This document shows positions 53,815 to 62,770 of a stretch of 64,000 nucleotides of DNA, in pieces. A program made the translations under genes and the position numbers. The DNA is from CAVTWJ01 sp963849485. GTDB taxonomy: Bacteria > Oederibacteriota > Muellerivitia > Muellerivitales > Muellerivitaceae. Where the stretch lies: NCBI GenBank assembly GCA_963849485.1, contig CAWKIF010000079.1, positions 186,001 through 250,000 on the forward strand, read 5' to 3'. How positions within the stretch are numbered: the stretch's first letter is position 1; each line of letters opens with the position of its first letter. The notes beneath the pieces were generated by a model. It saw only the letters and a list, made by a program, of their open reading frames with translations, made no database searches and was not told the DNA's origin.

Positions 53815-53941
53815 TTGGTATAACCGCCCTTTATCCAACGCGAAAAGACATCCCAGTCAGGGCGACAAACATAATTGCAAGGATAAATCCCAGTCTTTTT
53901 TGATCAGGGGAAATTCTTCCCTTCATAACGCTGGGGAAAGA

Positions 53942-54961
53942 TTACTGCCATCCCATCCAATTGAAAAATAGTTGGCAAAGGGCGGCCAAGATGGCCGCGG
54001 CGGGAATCGTTAGAACCCACGCCCAGACGATTCTTCCTGCTACGCCCCATTTGACCGAGGAAAATTGAGTTATGCTTCCCACGCCCACGATCGCACCCGT
54101 GATGGTGTGAGTCGTCGAGACGGGGATGCCCAGATAGGTCGCAAAAAAAACCGAGAGGGCCCCCCCGGTTTCGGCGCAAAAGCCTCCCACCGGCCTTAGT
54201 TTGGTTATTTTTTGGCCCATGGTCTTCACGATCCGCCAGCCGCCCGTCATCGTCCCCAATCCCATCGCCGTGTAACAACAGACGATGACCCACCAGGCTA
54301 TTTCCTGCGATCCGGAGCGGTAAGCCCAATCCGGATGGTTACCCGCCACCAACAGGGCCACAATAATGCCCATGGTCTTTTGGGAGTCGTTCGCCCCGTG
54401 ACTCAGGCTGTAGAGGGCGGCCGAGAAAAGCTGTCCGATTCGGAAGATGCTGTCCACGGCCGAGGGGGTGAACCGATGGAAAAGGTTGAAGACCAGGACC
54501 ATGAGGAGAAATCCCAAAGCCATCCCCAGGAATGGCGCCACAAAAATAAAAAGAATGGTCTTCTGAAAACCTGCCAGGATCAGGACTTTCCATCCTCCGT
54601 AAACCACCGCCGCCCCGCCGAATCCTCCTATGAGGGCGTGTGAGGAGCTGGTCGGCAGGCCGTAATACCAGGTAATCAAATCCCAAAGGATGGCGCCAAG
54701 CAGGGCCGCCAAAATGACAAAAGGGGTGATCCCGCTGGGTTCGACCATCCCTTTCCCCACGGTCTTGGCGACATGGGTTCCAACGGTAAATACCGCCGCG
54801 AAATTGAAGAAGGCGGCCCAAATCACCGCTTGTCCAGGCGATAAAACCCGGGTGGAAACCACGGTCGCGATGGAATTGGCGGCATCGTGGAATCCGTTGA
54901 TAAAATCGAAGGAAACAGCGACCAAAACGATAAACAAAATAAGTGTAATATCGTGGTTCAA
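53942..54961 (-). CDS. pit: Inorganic phosphate transporter, PiT family
   Basis: 339 aa, about 10 membrane segments. The two PiT signature repeats are seen as DFINGFHDAANSIATVVSTR and GIPVSTTHTITGAIVGVGS, with LSHGANDSQKTMG in the middle. It is a low-affinity, ion-coupled phosphate importer. It lies 39 nt downstream of the DUF47 gene, its usual partner. Confidence 0.93.
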   Translation of the reverse strand: MNHDITLILFIVLVAVSFDFINGFHDAANSIATVVSTRVLSPGQAVIWAAFFNFAAVFTVGTHVAKTVGKGMVEPSGITPFVILAALLGAILWDLITWYYGLPTSSSHALIGGFGGAAVVYGGWKVLILAGFQKTILFIFVAPFLGMALGFLLMVLVFNLFHRFTPSAVDSIFRIGQLFSAALYSLSHGANDSQKTMGIIVALLVAGNHPDWAYRSGSQEIAWWVIVCCYTAMGLGTMTGGWRIVKTMGQKITKLRPVGGFCAETGGALSVFFATYLGIPVSTTHTITGAIVGVGSITQFSSVKWGVAGRIVWAWVLTIPAAAILAALCQLFFNWMGWQ

Positions 54962-55000
54962 TTTAAACTCCTTGGTGGATTCGGGCGGACAACGGCAGGG

Positions 55001-55633
55001 TCAGGCGTTTTCCAGTACAACCCCTTCAATAATATTGGCGACGTCCTCGCATCGGTCGATTGCGGTCTCCACCCCTTCGTAGATCTCCTTCCAAATCAGA
55101 ACCTTGACCGCGTCTTTTTCCTCGCGGAACAGCTTGGCGACAGCTCCATCCCGGACCGTATCCCCGTCGTTCTCAAGCTTGTTGATTTCAATGCAGGAAG
55201 CCAGGATGGTTTTGGCGTTTTTCAAGTTCTTTAACCCCCCCACCGCCTTTTGGAGTTCCAAGGTGGCCCGAAGGAGGATTTTGGCGAGTTCCAACAGGTC
55301 AGGAGGCACTTCGGTGACTCCGAAAAGAATCAAGCGGCGGGCAACCCCGTCGATGTAATCGATCACGTCGTCCATCGTTGAAATCAGGTTGTGGATCTGG
55401 TCGCGGTCGATCGGCGTGATGAAGGTCTTATGGAGCATTTCCAGGGTGTGGTGGGTAATCTCGTCCGCGGCATGCTCGGTTTCCTTCAACCGGCGGGCCT
55501 TGACCGCCACCTCATTGAAATGCTCCAGCATCTCCAGGAGCAATTGGGATCCCTCAACGAGCTTTGCCGCATGCTGGTCGAATACACCGAAAAACCCATA
55601 CTCTTTTGGAATCAAAAAATCGAACATACCCAC
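55001..55633 (-). CDS. DUF47 PhoU-like accessory of Pit
   Basis: 210 aa, all-helical, with the PhoU-like repeat pattern ETEHAADEITHHTLEMLHKT and FITPIDRDQIHNLISTMDDV, then DYIDGVARR. DUF47 proteins are encoded next to pit and modulate it. Cotranscribed with pit. Confidence 0.9.
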   Translation of the reverse strand: MGMFDFLIPKEYGFFGVFDQHAAKLVEGSQLLLEMLEHFNEVAVKARRLKETEHAADEITHHTLEMLHKTFITPIDRDQIHNLISTMDDVIDYIDGVARRLILFGVTEVPPDLLELAKILLRATLELQKAVGGLKNLKNAKTILASCIEINKLENDGDTVRDGAVAKLFREEKDAVKVLIWKEIYEGVETAIDRCEDVANIIEGVVLENA

Positions 55634-55787
55634 CCCCGAAATGTAAACTCCATGTAAACGGGAAGGAGAATGCCACAGAGACTAAAGCACATCAACTTGG
55701 AAAATATTTCAGCCTGATTCCAGGGGTTATTGCTGGTTTGTCGCTATTCATATGGTCGGTATTAATTTCAAACTAGCAGGTGCCCTA

Positions 55788-55820
55788 AATAAAAAAGCCC
55801 CAGCCAAAAGGCCAAGGCTT
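55788..55820 (-). terminator. Intrinsic terminator downstream of phoU
   Basis: On the minus strand AGCCTTGGCC-TTTT-GGCTGGGGCT (G-U pairs included) is followed by TTTTTAT, 41 nt after the phoU stop. Confidence 0.75.
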
Positions 55821-55861
55821 ATAAATTTAATTCCTAACAATGGTTCGAAAAAGATTCCGGA

Positions 55862-56518
55862 CTATCCCCTGCGGTGGCGGATATCCTTCCCATCCACCAT
55901 GTAAATCACGTCTTCCGAGATGTTGGTGGCGTGGTCGGCGATACGCTCCAGGTAGCGCGAGACCAGGATCAGGTCGAGCGCCCGCTTGATGTTGGCCCGG
56001 TCATCGAGCATGTAGCTGATGAGCTCGCGGATGAGCTGGTCATTAAGGCTGTCCACCTCGTCGTCCCGCTCGCAGACCCTGCGGGCCATGGCCGGGTCCC
56101 GGTTCACCAGGCTATCGAGGGAACTTTTCAGCATTTCCTGGGTGATGCCCGCCAGGCGGGGGATGTCGATCAGGGGTTTCAAAGGGGCGACCTCGTTCAA
56201 GGTCAGGGCCCTTTCGCAGATATTGACCGCCAGGTCGCCCATGCGCTCCAGGTCCGAGTTGATTTTCATGGAGCTGGTGATAAAGCGCATGTCCCCGGCC
56301 ATGGGCTGGTGGAGGGCCAACAGGCGGTGGCAGATCTCGTCGATCTCGATCTCCAGGTCGTTGATGTCCCGGTCGCTTTGGATGACCCGGCGGGAGAGCT
56401 TGCTGTCACGGTCCACCAGCGACTTGATCGAGAGCCGGATGGCTTCCTCCACCTTGCTGCCCATCAAAAGAATCTTTTCCTTCAGGCCGGCTAATTCCTC
56501 ATCGAAGGATATCTGCAT
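55862..56518 (-). CDS. phoU: Phosphate transport system regulator PhoU
   Basis: 218 aa, two PhoU repeats with ESDD-like metal motifs (DRDINDLEIEIDEICHRLLA and CERDDEVDSLNDQLIRELIS). PhoU links Pst transport to repression of the PhoR kinase when phosphate is plentiful. No phoR/phoB is in the window. Last gene of the pst cluster. Confidence 0.94.
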   Translation of the reverse strand: MQISFDEELAGLKEKILLMGSKVEEAIRLSIKSLVDRDSKLSRRVIQSDRDINDLEIEIDEICHRLLALHQPMAGDMRFITSSMKINSDLERMGDLAVNICERALTLNEVAPLKPLIDIPRLAGITQEMLKSSLDSLVNRDPAMARRVCERDDEVDSLNDQLIRELISYMLDDRANIKRALDLILVSRYLERIADHATNISEDVIYMVDGKDIRHRRG

Positions 56519-56535
56519 GAAACCCCCTAAAAGTT

Positions 56536-56586
56536 AGTTCGCAGACCGCAGTTCACAATCAGTTTTAACAGATTTTCCTGCGAACT
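56536..56586. repeat. Short inverted repeat between pstB and phoU
   Basis: AGTTCGCAG (56536-56544) and CTGCGAACT (56578-56586) are perfect arms; partial copies (AACTGCGAACCGCCAACTG) continue to 56610. Looks like another intergenic repeat family. Confidence 0.5.
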
Positions 56587-56613
56587 GCCAACTGCGAACC
56601 GCCAACTGATTTC

Positions 56614-57477
56614 TCAGCCGAATCGGCCGGTGATGTAATCCTCCGTCAGCTTGTTGGAGGGATTGGTAAAGACTTTCTCGGTGTTGTCGTACTCGATGAG
56701 CTTGCCGTTGAGCATAAAAGCCGTCTTTTGCGAAACCCGGGCGGCCTGCTGCATATTGTGGGTGACGATGATGATGGTGTAATTCTGTCTCAGCTCGTGG
56801 ATCAGCTCCTCGATTTTCGAGGTGGATATCGGATCCAGGGCCGAGCAGGGCTCGTCCATCAAGAGGACTTCCAGGTCGATCGCCAGGGCGCGGGCGATGC
56901 AAAGGCGCTGTTGCTGGCCTCCCGAGAGTGCGGCACCGGGCTTATGAAGATTGTCCTTCACCTCGTCCCAGAGGGCGGCCTTGCGCAGAGATTCCTCCAC
57001 CTTGTGCTCCAGGGCCTTGTGGTCCCTGATGCCGCTGTTGAGTTTCAAACCGATCACCACGTTCTCATAAATAGAAAGGGTCGGAAAGGGGGTGGGCTTC
57101 TGGAAAACCATCCCCACGCGGCGGCGCACCGCCACCGGGTCCATCTTTCCGCCGAAAATGCTCTGCCCTTCCAGGGTGATGTCCCCCCCGAAGCGGGAAC
57201 CGGGAACGGTCTCGTGCATGCGGTTGTAGCAGCGGATCAGGGTGGATTTGCCGCAGCCGGAGGGCCCGATGATGGCGGTTACTTCCCTCTCCCGGATGTC
57301 CATGTTCACCGAATAGAGGGCCTGCTTGTCGCCGAACCAGGCGCAAACTTCCTTGGCCTGCATCTTGATGGAGGCGTTCTTTTCCGCCGTTTCCGGGGAA
57401 ACCTCCATCTTTTTCATCTCGATCTTGGACTCTTCCATTTTTCTGCCTTCCGTTTTTTCGGCCATTTTTTCCACCAT
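56614..57477 (-). CDS. pstB: Phosphate ABC transporter ATP-binding protein
   Basis: 287 aa. Walker A GPSGCGKST (residues 71-79), signature LSGGQQQRLCIARALA, Walker B VLLMDEPCSALDP and H-loop VTHNMQQ are all intact. It powers high-affinity phosphate import with PstA and PstC. The N-terminus carries an extra Lys/Glu/Met-rich 40 residues (MEESKIEMKKMEVSPETAEK) before the ABC fold; the GGGGGAG site before 57477 supports this long start. Confidence 0.95.
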   Translation of the reverse strand: MVEKMAEKTEGRKMEESKIEMKKMEVSPETAEKNASIKMQAKEVCAWFGDKQALYSVNMDIREREVTAIIGPSGCGKSTLIRCYNRMHETVPGSRFGGDITLEGQSIFGGKMDPVAVRRRVGMVFQKPTPFPTLSIYENVVIGLKLNSGIRDHKALEHKVEESLRKAALWDEVKDNLHKPGAALSGGQQQRLCIARALAIDLEVLLMDEPCSALDPISTSKIEELIHELRQNYTIIIVTHNMQQAARVSQKTAFMLNGKLIEYDNTEKVFTNPSNKLTEDYITGRFG

Positions 57478-57543
57478 CTTTCTCCCCCTTCTTTTCAGGG
57501 TGCGACCTTCAGGCCGACCCTTCCTCGCGAAACATGCCGGTCC

Positions 57544-58395
57544 CTATCTCAGGAGCTGACGCGGGTTCTTGAAGAACACTTTCGCCGCCAAATTGATCGA
57601 CAAAACCAGGATCAACAGGGTCAGGGCCCCGCTCCAAGCCTGGTCATGCCAGTCCTGGAAAGGCGAAATGGCATAGGTGAAAACCTGTACCGTCAGGGAG
57701 GCCGTCGGCTCGTTGATCCCTTTCGCCCAAAACTGGTTGTTGAAGGAGGTGAACAGGAGGGGTGCCGTTTCCCCAGCGATGCGGGCGATGGAGAGGAGAA
57801 CGCCGGTCAGGATGCCATTCTTGGCCGTGCGGATCACGATGGAAAGGATGGTGCGCCACTGGGGAACCCCCAGTGCCCAGGAGGCCTCGCGGATGCTGTG
57901 GGGCACCAGCTTAACCAGTTCCTCCGTGGTGCGGGAAACGATGGGGATCATCATGAAACCCAAGGCCACACCGCCAGCCAGGGCCGAGAAGTGGTGGGAG
58001 GTCTTGACGATCAGGGTATAGGCGACGATTCCCGTCACGATGGAGGGCACGCCGGAAAGCACGTCGGCCGTGAATCTGACCCACCAGGCGAAGACGTTTT
58101 TCTTGCCGTACTCGGACAGATAGACCCCGGCGAATACCCCGATGGGAAGCCCCACGCAGGACGCGATAATCATCAAGGTCATGGTGCCTAGGAGGGCGTT
58201 ACCCATACCGCCGCCGTCCACCCCGACGGGGGTGGGCAGGTGGGTCAGGAAAACCCAATCCAGCCGTTTCACGCCCTGAAGCACCACGTAAAGCAGGAGG
58301 CTTACCAGGGGGATCATGGCGATAAAGGAGGCGGCCCCGCACAAAAACACCATGAGCCGGTCCACGAAATGCCGACGGGCGGTCAGATCAAACAT
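57544..58395 (-). CDS. pstA: Phosphate ABC transporter permease
   Basis: 283 aa, six membrane segments, with the EAA-loop region EELVKLVPHSIREASWALGV contacting PstB. Forms the channel with PstC. Eleven nt after pstC. Confidence 0.94.
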   Translation of the reverse strand: MFDLTARRHFVDRLMVFLCGAASFIAMIPLVSLLLYVVLQGVKRLDWVFLTHLPTPVGVDGGGMGNALLGTMTLMIIASCVGLPIGVFAGVYLSEYGKKNVFAWWVRFTADVLSGVPSIVTGIVAYTLIVKTSHHFSALAGGVALGFMMIPIVSRTTEELVKLVPHSIREASWALGVPQWRTILSIVIRTAKNGILTGVLLSIARIAGETAPLLFTSFNNQFWAKGINEPTASLTVQVFTYAISPFQDWHDQAWSGALTLLILVLSINLAAKVFFKNPRQLLR

Positions 58396-58404
58396 GTTCT
58401 TTCC

Positions 58405-59565
58405 TTACCTTTGGTACTTGGAAGTGGTGACCCAAACCAGCAGGTTGGCCACAATGTTGAGGACGAAAGTGATCACCATCAGCAGAAGGCCGATCTCGGC
58501 CAAGGCGGCAATATGGATATCGCTGACAGCCTCAGAAAACTCGTTGGCAATGACGCTGGCCATGCTGTGGGAAGCGCCCAGGAGGTTTGTGGTGACCTGC
58601 GGATTGTTTCCAATCACCATGGTGACAGCCATGGTCTCGCCTAGGGCCCGCCCCAGGGCCAGCATCAAGGCGCCCAGGATGCCGACCTTGGAGGACTTCA
58701 AGACCGCCAATTGGATCGTTTCCCAGTTCGTGGCCCCCAAGGCGCGGGCCGATTCCCTCTGGCTGTTGGGCACCGACTCAAAGACCTCCCGGCTGATGGC
58801 CGTAATCGTCGGCAGAATCATGATGGATAGGATGACCCCCGCCGTGAAAAGTGACAACCCGGTGGACGGTCCCTTGAACAGGGGATATTTCGAGATAAGG
58901 GCCTGTGCCTGGAAAGCGCAAATCAATCCCAAAAGGATGCCCAACGCCCACAACAAATAATTCTCGGAAGTCTTCAGGCCAGGGATGCGATCCGGCAGGT
59001 TCAGGGATTTGAGGAAAGTGAAAACCAGAACCACCACCGTGATTCCAATTAGAAAAACGGCCAAGGGGTTCCCAAACTTGATCAAGAGAGGGTCCACATG
59101 CACCCGCATAAAGGGGGCCAGGAGAAAAATACCCCAGAGACCGTAAACCACGCTGGGGATAGCCGCTAGAATTTCCACTACGAAAGCCACGGGGTCCCGC
59201 AGTTTCATGGGGGCCAGCTCGGTCAGGAAAAGCGATATCCCCAACCCCAAGGGGGTGGCGATAATGAGGGCGATCAGGGAGGAAACCAGGGTCCCGTAAA
59301 CGAAGGGGACGGAGCCAAAGATTCCCTTGACCGGGTCCCAATCGCTGGAGGTAAGGAAGGTCCAGCCCGAAACACGAAGCGACGGCAGGGCCGCGATGAA
59401 AAGGGTGACGGCGGTCATGACCGCCAGGAGAAGAATCAGGAAAGCCATAAAGGCCGTGAAGCCGTGGAAGAGCCGGTCCATCAGGCCGACGGATTGCAGG
59501 AAGGATGAAAACGGGAAGGCCTTGGGGGCCTTCCCGTTCACCGTTATTTCACTCGAACCGTTCAA
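58405..59565 (-). CDS. pstC: Phosphate ABC transporter permease
   Basis: 386 aa with an N-terminal cytoplasmic tail of about 20 residues, six core segments and the EAA-type loop VFESVPNSQRESARALGATN. It is longer than E. coli PstC (319 aa) because of an inserted membrane hairpin around residues 170-230. Lies 12 nt after pstS. Confidence 0.93.
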   Translation of the reverse strand: MNGSSEITVNGKAPKAFPFSSFLQSVGLMDRLFHGFTAFMAFLILLLAVMTAVTLFIAALPSLRVSGWTFLTSSDWDPVKGIFGSVPFVYGTLVSSLIALIIATPLGLGISLFLTELAPMKLRDPVAFVVEILAAIPSVVYGLWGIFLLAPFMRVHVDPLLIKFGNPLAVFLIGITVVVLVFTFLKSLNLPDRIPGLKTSENYLLWALGILLGLICAFQAQALISKYPLFKGPSTGLSLFTAGVILSIMILPTITAISREVFESVPNSQRESARALGATNWETIQLAVLKSSKVGILGALMLALGRALGETMAVTMVIGNNPQVTTNLLGASHSMASVIANEFSEAVSDIHIAALAEIGLLLMVITFVLNIVANLLVWVTTSKYQR

Positions 59566-59577
59566 TTCAAATGGCCG

Positions 59578-60600
59578 TTAAAACTTTACTTGTCCGACCT
59601 GATCCTGAACCTTCTTGACCAGCGACTCGGGCAGGGGCGCGTAATAAAGATCCGCGGCCATGGATTCGCCGGAAGCCAAGTACCAGTTCAAGAAATCGGT
59701 CACGGCCTTGCCGGTGGCGTTGTCGCTGTAGCTCTTGTAGATCAGGAGCCAAGTGAACCCGCAGATGGGATAGGCGTTCTCGCCGGGCGCGTTGGTGATC
59801 ATCACGCGAAAATCCTTGGGCATGCGCTTCAAGGCCCCGTCAGCGGCGGCTGTGGTGGATTCAAGGGTTGGCTCCACGAAATTACCGAACTTGTTCTTCA
59901 GCACGGCGTAGGGCAGCTTGTTCTTGACGGCATAGGCCAATTCAACGTAGCCGATGCAGCCGGGGATCTGCTGGATCAAGCCGGCCACTCCTTCGTTCCC
60001 TTTTCCGCCGTTGCCGACGGGCCATTTCACCGAGGTGCCGAACCCGACATTGGAAGCCCACTGGGTGCTCACCTTGGTCAGGTAGTTGGTGAAGATATTG
60101 GAGGTGCCGCTTCCATCGGAGCGGTGCGCGACCGTGATGTTCAGGTCGGGCAGGGTCACGCCGGGGTTCAAGGCTGCGATGGCCGGGTCGTTCCACTTGG
60201 CGATGGTTCCGTAGAAGATGCCTTCCAGGGCGGCCGAATCAAGCTTGAGCTTGTCCACGCCCGTCAGGTTGTAGGCAACTGCCACGGCGCCTGCCACCGT
60301 CGGGAAGTGAAGCACGCCCTGCTTGACCTTGGCGATCTGGTCATCCGTCATGGGGGCGTCGGAAGCCCCGAAATCCACCGTCCCGGCGGTCAACTGCTGG
60401 ATGCCGCCGCCCGAACCGATGGACTGGTAATTGATGGGGATCCCTGCCGACTTGTTGTACTCGTAAAACCACTTCGAATAGATGGGATACGGGAAAGTGG
60501 CTCCCGCACCGTTGAGCGACACACCGGCATTGGCCACGGTGGCTCCCGCCATCACGGCGGCAGCCAAAGCGCCGGTCACGACTTTCTTGAAATTATTCAT
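59578..60600 (-). CDS. pstS: Phosphate-binding periplasmic protein
   Basis: 340 aa. A signal peptide (MNNFKKVVTGALAAAVMAGA, cleavage probably after NA-) precedes the mature PstS fold. The phosphate-contact regions are LNGAGATFPYPIYSKWF, GSGGGIQQL, FGASDAPM and VAHRSDGSGTSNIFTNYL. It captures phosphate in the periplasm for PstCA. First gene of the operon; a Pho-box-like repeat lies about 52 nt upstream. Confidence 0.95.
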   Translation of the reverse strand: MNNFKKVVTGALAAAVMAGATVANAGVSLNGAGATFPYPIYSKWFYEYNKSAGIPINYQSIGSGGGIQQLTAGTVDFGASDAPMTDDQIAKVKQGVLHFPTVAGAVAVAYNLTGVDKLKLDSAALEGIFYGTIAKWNDPAIAALNPGVTLPDLNITVAHRSDGSGTSNIFTNYLTKVSTQWASNVGFGTSVKWPVGNGGKGNEGVAGLIQQIPGCIGYVELAYAVKNKLPYAVLKNKFGNFVEPTLESTTAAADGALKRMPKDFRVMITNAPGENAYPICGFTWLLIYKSYSDNATGKAVTDFLNWYLASGESMAADLYYAPLPESLVKKVQDQVGQVKF

Positions 60601-60651
60601 AAAAACCTCTTTTTCGATCTGGATTGTAAGCCCTTTGAAGAATCAACCAGC

Positions 60652-60668
60652 GTTACATGCTCGTTAAC
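60652..60668 (-). promoter_or_regulatory. Candidate Pho box upstream of pstS
   Basis: On the minus strand GTTAAC-GAGCAT-GTAAC: two TTAAC-like half-sites exactly 11 bp apart. The same arrangement is seen upstream of the porin gene (62557-62573). PhoB/PhoP family regulators bind 11-bp direct repeats. Confidence 0.6.
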
Positions 60669-60681
60669 TAAAGAACTAAAA

Positions 60682-60709
60682 AAAACCTTCATTTAAAAAC
60701 CTTCATTTA
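60682..60709. repeat. Tandem 14-bp repeat upstream of pstS
   Basis: AAAACCTTCATTTA occurs twice head to tail (60682-60695 and 60696-60709), just upstream of the Pho-box-like site. A regulatory role is possible; no match to a known site. Confidence 0.45.
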
Positions 60710-60726
60710 TTGAGACTCAGGGTCAA

Positions 60727-60775
60727 GAAAAAGGGGGGAGGGGCCAACCCGGTTCCCTGACTACCGGGCGGCCCC
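60727..60775 (-). terminator. Intrinsic terminator downstream of the porin gene
   Basis: On the minus strand GGGGCC...GGCCCC encloses an inner CCCGGT/ACCGGG stem, followed by TCCCCCCTTTTT. It lies 50 nt after the porin stop. Its core is shared with the sequence at 62731-62766. Confidence 0.65.
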
Positions 60776-60824
60776 CAGATAACCTCAAATCGTCATGAAA
60801 CGATTCCCCAAATCAATTCACGAC

Positions 60825-62411
60825 TTAGAAACGGTACCAAGAAGCGAACATCAGGCGCTGATCCAGCATGTCGCAAGTCGGATCGGAACCATTCCCTGTC
60901 CCGTTAGCCAGATAGTGGGTATCGAAACGGGCGTATTCAATAGCCAGACGGATGCTGGGTGTCATGTCCTGCATGACGTTCACGAACAAGTTGGAATCAT
61001 CATTGTAGGTGGATTTCGCAGTGGCAAATCCTGAGCCAACCGCTTGGCCGATATTCGGAGAGTAGATTTCCCCGTAACCCAGCGTGACGATGGTCCCGAT
61101 GTTGGCGGGTAATTGGATCTGCATTTGGCCGGTCATGGATTCCAACAAGAGCAGTTGTAGTCCGCCCGTCCCGTCGATGAAGGCCACATCCGGGTCCAGG
61201 TTAGCCGTATAGTTGCCATTACCGGTGGATTGGGCAATTCCGGCTAAGCCGCCAAAACCACCGCCGTTGAATCCGTCAACATCGCCCGCGCCGTAGGTCC
61301 ACTCCCCGGTCAAGGCCACGCTTACATTGTCCTTGCTGTCGGTGGAAGGAACCACGGGAATGAAGGCGTCAATCGCCGCCGCGCTTCCCCATTCGTTAGC
61401 GTAATTGTAAAGGGTTGAGTTCGGCAGGCCCGTGTTGGGGTCGGTGTTGGTTGTGAAAGCATAATTGCGGTTGGTGATTGAAAAGCCCAGGCTGGCGGGC
61501 TGCAGATGCGGGGCCCCCGTCGCATAGGTGAACCGGCCTTGCCAGGTGGGGAACAAAAAGCGGATGCCCCCGTTCAGGTTCGGCATGTCGGAAATGATTT
61601 CCATCGGCATTTCCGCGTCCACCGCGAGCTGGATCTTCAAGTCGCTGATAGGGTCGAGGGTCTTCATCACCCGCGCCTGGGGAATGCGCTCGTACAGGGT
61701 ACCCATGACCGGCTGGTCGCTGACGGTAGCCAAGACGTAATCCATGTTCCAGCCAAACAAGGTCCAGTATTGACCGACCAGGAAATCCCACCCGTCCTTC
61801 TGGGCGTCCAGGTAGGCATGCCGAAGGCGAAGGGTAGGCTGGGTGAAAAACTTATATTCATTGTTGTTCGTGGCCAGGTTATTGTTGGAAGTGGTGGTCT
61901 TAACAGGGGGTGCGACATAGGTGACACCACCCACAATCGTGGTGCCGGTCGTGATAGTGGCTAAAGGATTCGCGGTCGCCGCAAAACCCGGGCCTGGATC
62001 GTAACCAAAAAAGTCACCTTCGATATATCCCTTCGTTTTCCAGCCGTCAACCGCCGTTTGGGCCAGGAAATCGATGCGTGAGTTACGCAGAGAAAACAGG
62101 GTCCAACCATTGTCACCGACATAGGACGCAGGTTGTTTCACCCCGCTGTTCCCCACCGTCTCGGTGAAGGACTGGGTGCTGTCGTTGATGATGTCGGTTT
62201 CAGCGAATCCATGAACCTCGATTTGAAGTCCCTGTTGCTTCTCCACATTCGCGATCCGGTTCGTGAGGCCCCCGATCGCCGAATTAACATCCTCCATCAA
62301 AACGCTGGATGAATCGTCCGTCGCCATCGCATCATCCTTGGCGAAAGCCGGGCAGTTCAGGGCCACCAGCGATCCGGCCAAAAGCAGAGTCAACAACCAA
62401 ATCCTTTTCAT
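60825..62411 (-). CDS. Outer membrane porin (DcaP-like / phosphate-region porin)
   Basis: 528 aa. A signal peptide (MKRIWLLTLLLAGSLVALNC, PAFAKD) is followed by a coiled-coil-like segment (IGGLTNRIANVEKQQGLQIE) typical of DcaP-type trimeric porins, then a beta-barrel with alternating hydrophobic residues ending in FASWYRF, the terminal Phe needed for outer membrane insertion. Its place next to pst and the upstream Pho-box-like repeat suggest it imports phosphate or organophosphates under limitation; that is inference. It shows the organism has an outer membrane. Confidence 0.85.
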   Translation of the reverse strand: MKRIWLLTLLLAGSLVALNCPAFAKDDAMATDDSSSVLMEDVNSAIGGLTNRIANVEKQQGLQIEVHGFAETDIINDSTQSFTETVGNSGVKQPASYVGDNGWTLFSLRNSRIDFLAQTAVDGWKTKGYIEGDFFGYDPGPGFAATANPLATITTGTTIVGGVTYVAPPVKTTTSNNNLATNNNEYKFFTQPTLRLRHAYLDAQKDGWDFLVGQYWTLFGWNMDYVLATVSDQPVMGTLYERIPQARVMKTLDPISDLKIQLAVDAEMPMEIISDMPNLNGGIRFLFPTWQGRFTYATGAPHLQPASLGFSITNRNYAFTTNTDPNTGLPNSTLYNYANEWGSAAAIDAFIPVVPSTDSKDNVSVALTGEWTYGAGDVDGFNGGGFGGLAGIAQSTGNGNYTANLDPDVAFIDGTGGLQLLLLESMTGQMQIQLPANIGTIVTLGYGEIYSPNIGQAVGSGFATAKSTYNDDSNLFVNVMQDMTPSIRLAIEYARFDTHYLANGTGNGSDPTCDMLDQRLMFASWYRF

Positions 62412-62556
62412 AACCTCTCCTCTGTTCTTAATTTTTTCCCGTCGCCGGGTTCGTCGTTTGACTTTGGCTCTGGAAAGCCTTGATCTAAAAAACCCTGTTT
62501 CGGAAAAATTTCTGGGAGACTCTATAGATGGGGTCTGGTCGCAACATCACAACAGT

Positions 62557-62573
62557 GTTAAATTCTGGTTAAC
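62557..62573 (-). promoter_or_regulatory. Candidate Pho box upstream of the porin gene
   Basis: On the minus strand GTTAAC-CAGAAT-TTAAC, two half-sites 11 bp apart, same as upstream of pstS. About 146 nt before the porin start. The rest of 62412-62770 holds the hairpin repeat at 62731-62766 and no gene. Confidence 0.6.
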
Positions 62574-62730
62574 ATTACTTATTTGTCATATTTTGAATAA
62601 GATCATGAGGGGAATTATTATTTTCGTTACGCACCCAAAACGCTTCTATTTCAACACAATTGGATTTTATAGTTCCTTTTAGCCTGATAAATTTAACAAT
62701 CATTCCTTTAATCGATAGGCGCGGGGAAAG

Positions 62731-62766
62731 GTGCCCACTCGGTTCCCTGACTTCCGGACGCCCCCC
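62731..62766. repeat. Hairpin repeat related to the porin terminator
   Basis: Contains CGGTTCCCTGACT-T-CCGG and GCCCCCC, matching the core CGGTTCCCTGACT-A-CCGG and GCCCCC of 60740-60775. It lies 5 nt after the stop of the phosphoesterase gene. Confidence 0.5.
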
Positions 62767-62770
62767 TGAT

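Noticed and set aside
56728..58191. Long plus-strand frame opposite pstB-pstA (487 codons)
   Set aside because: It is rich in His, Gly and Asp, as expected for the complement of coding sequence, and crosses two well-supported genes.
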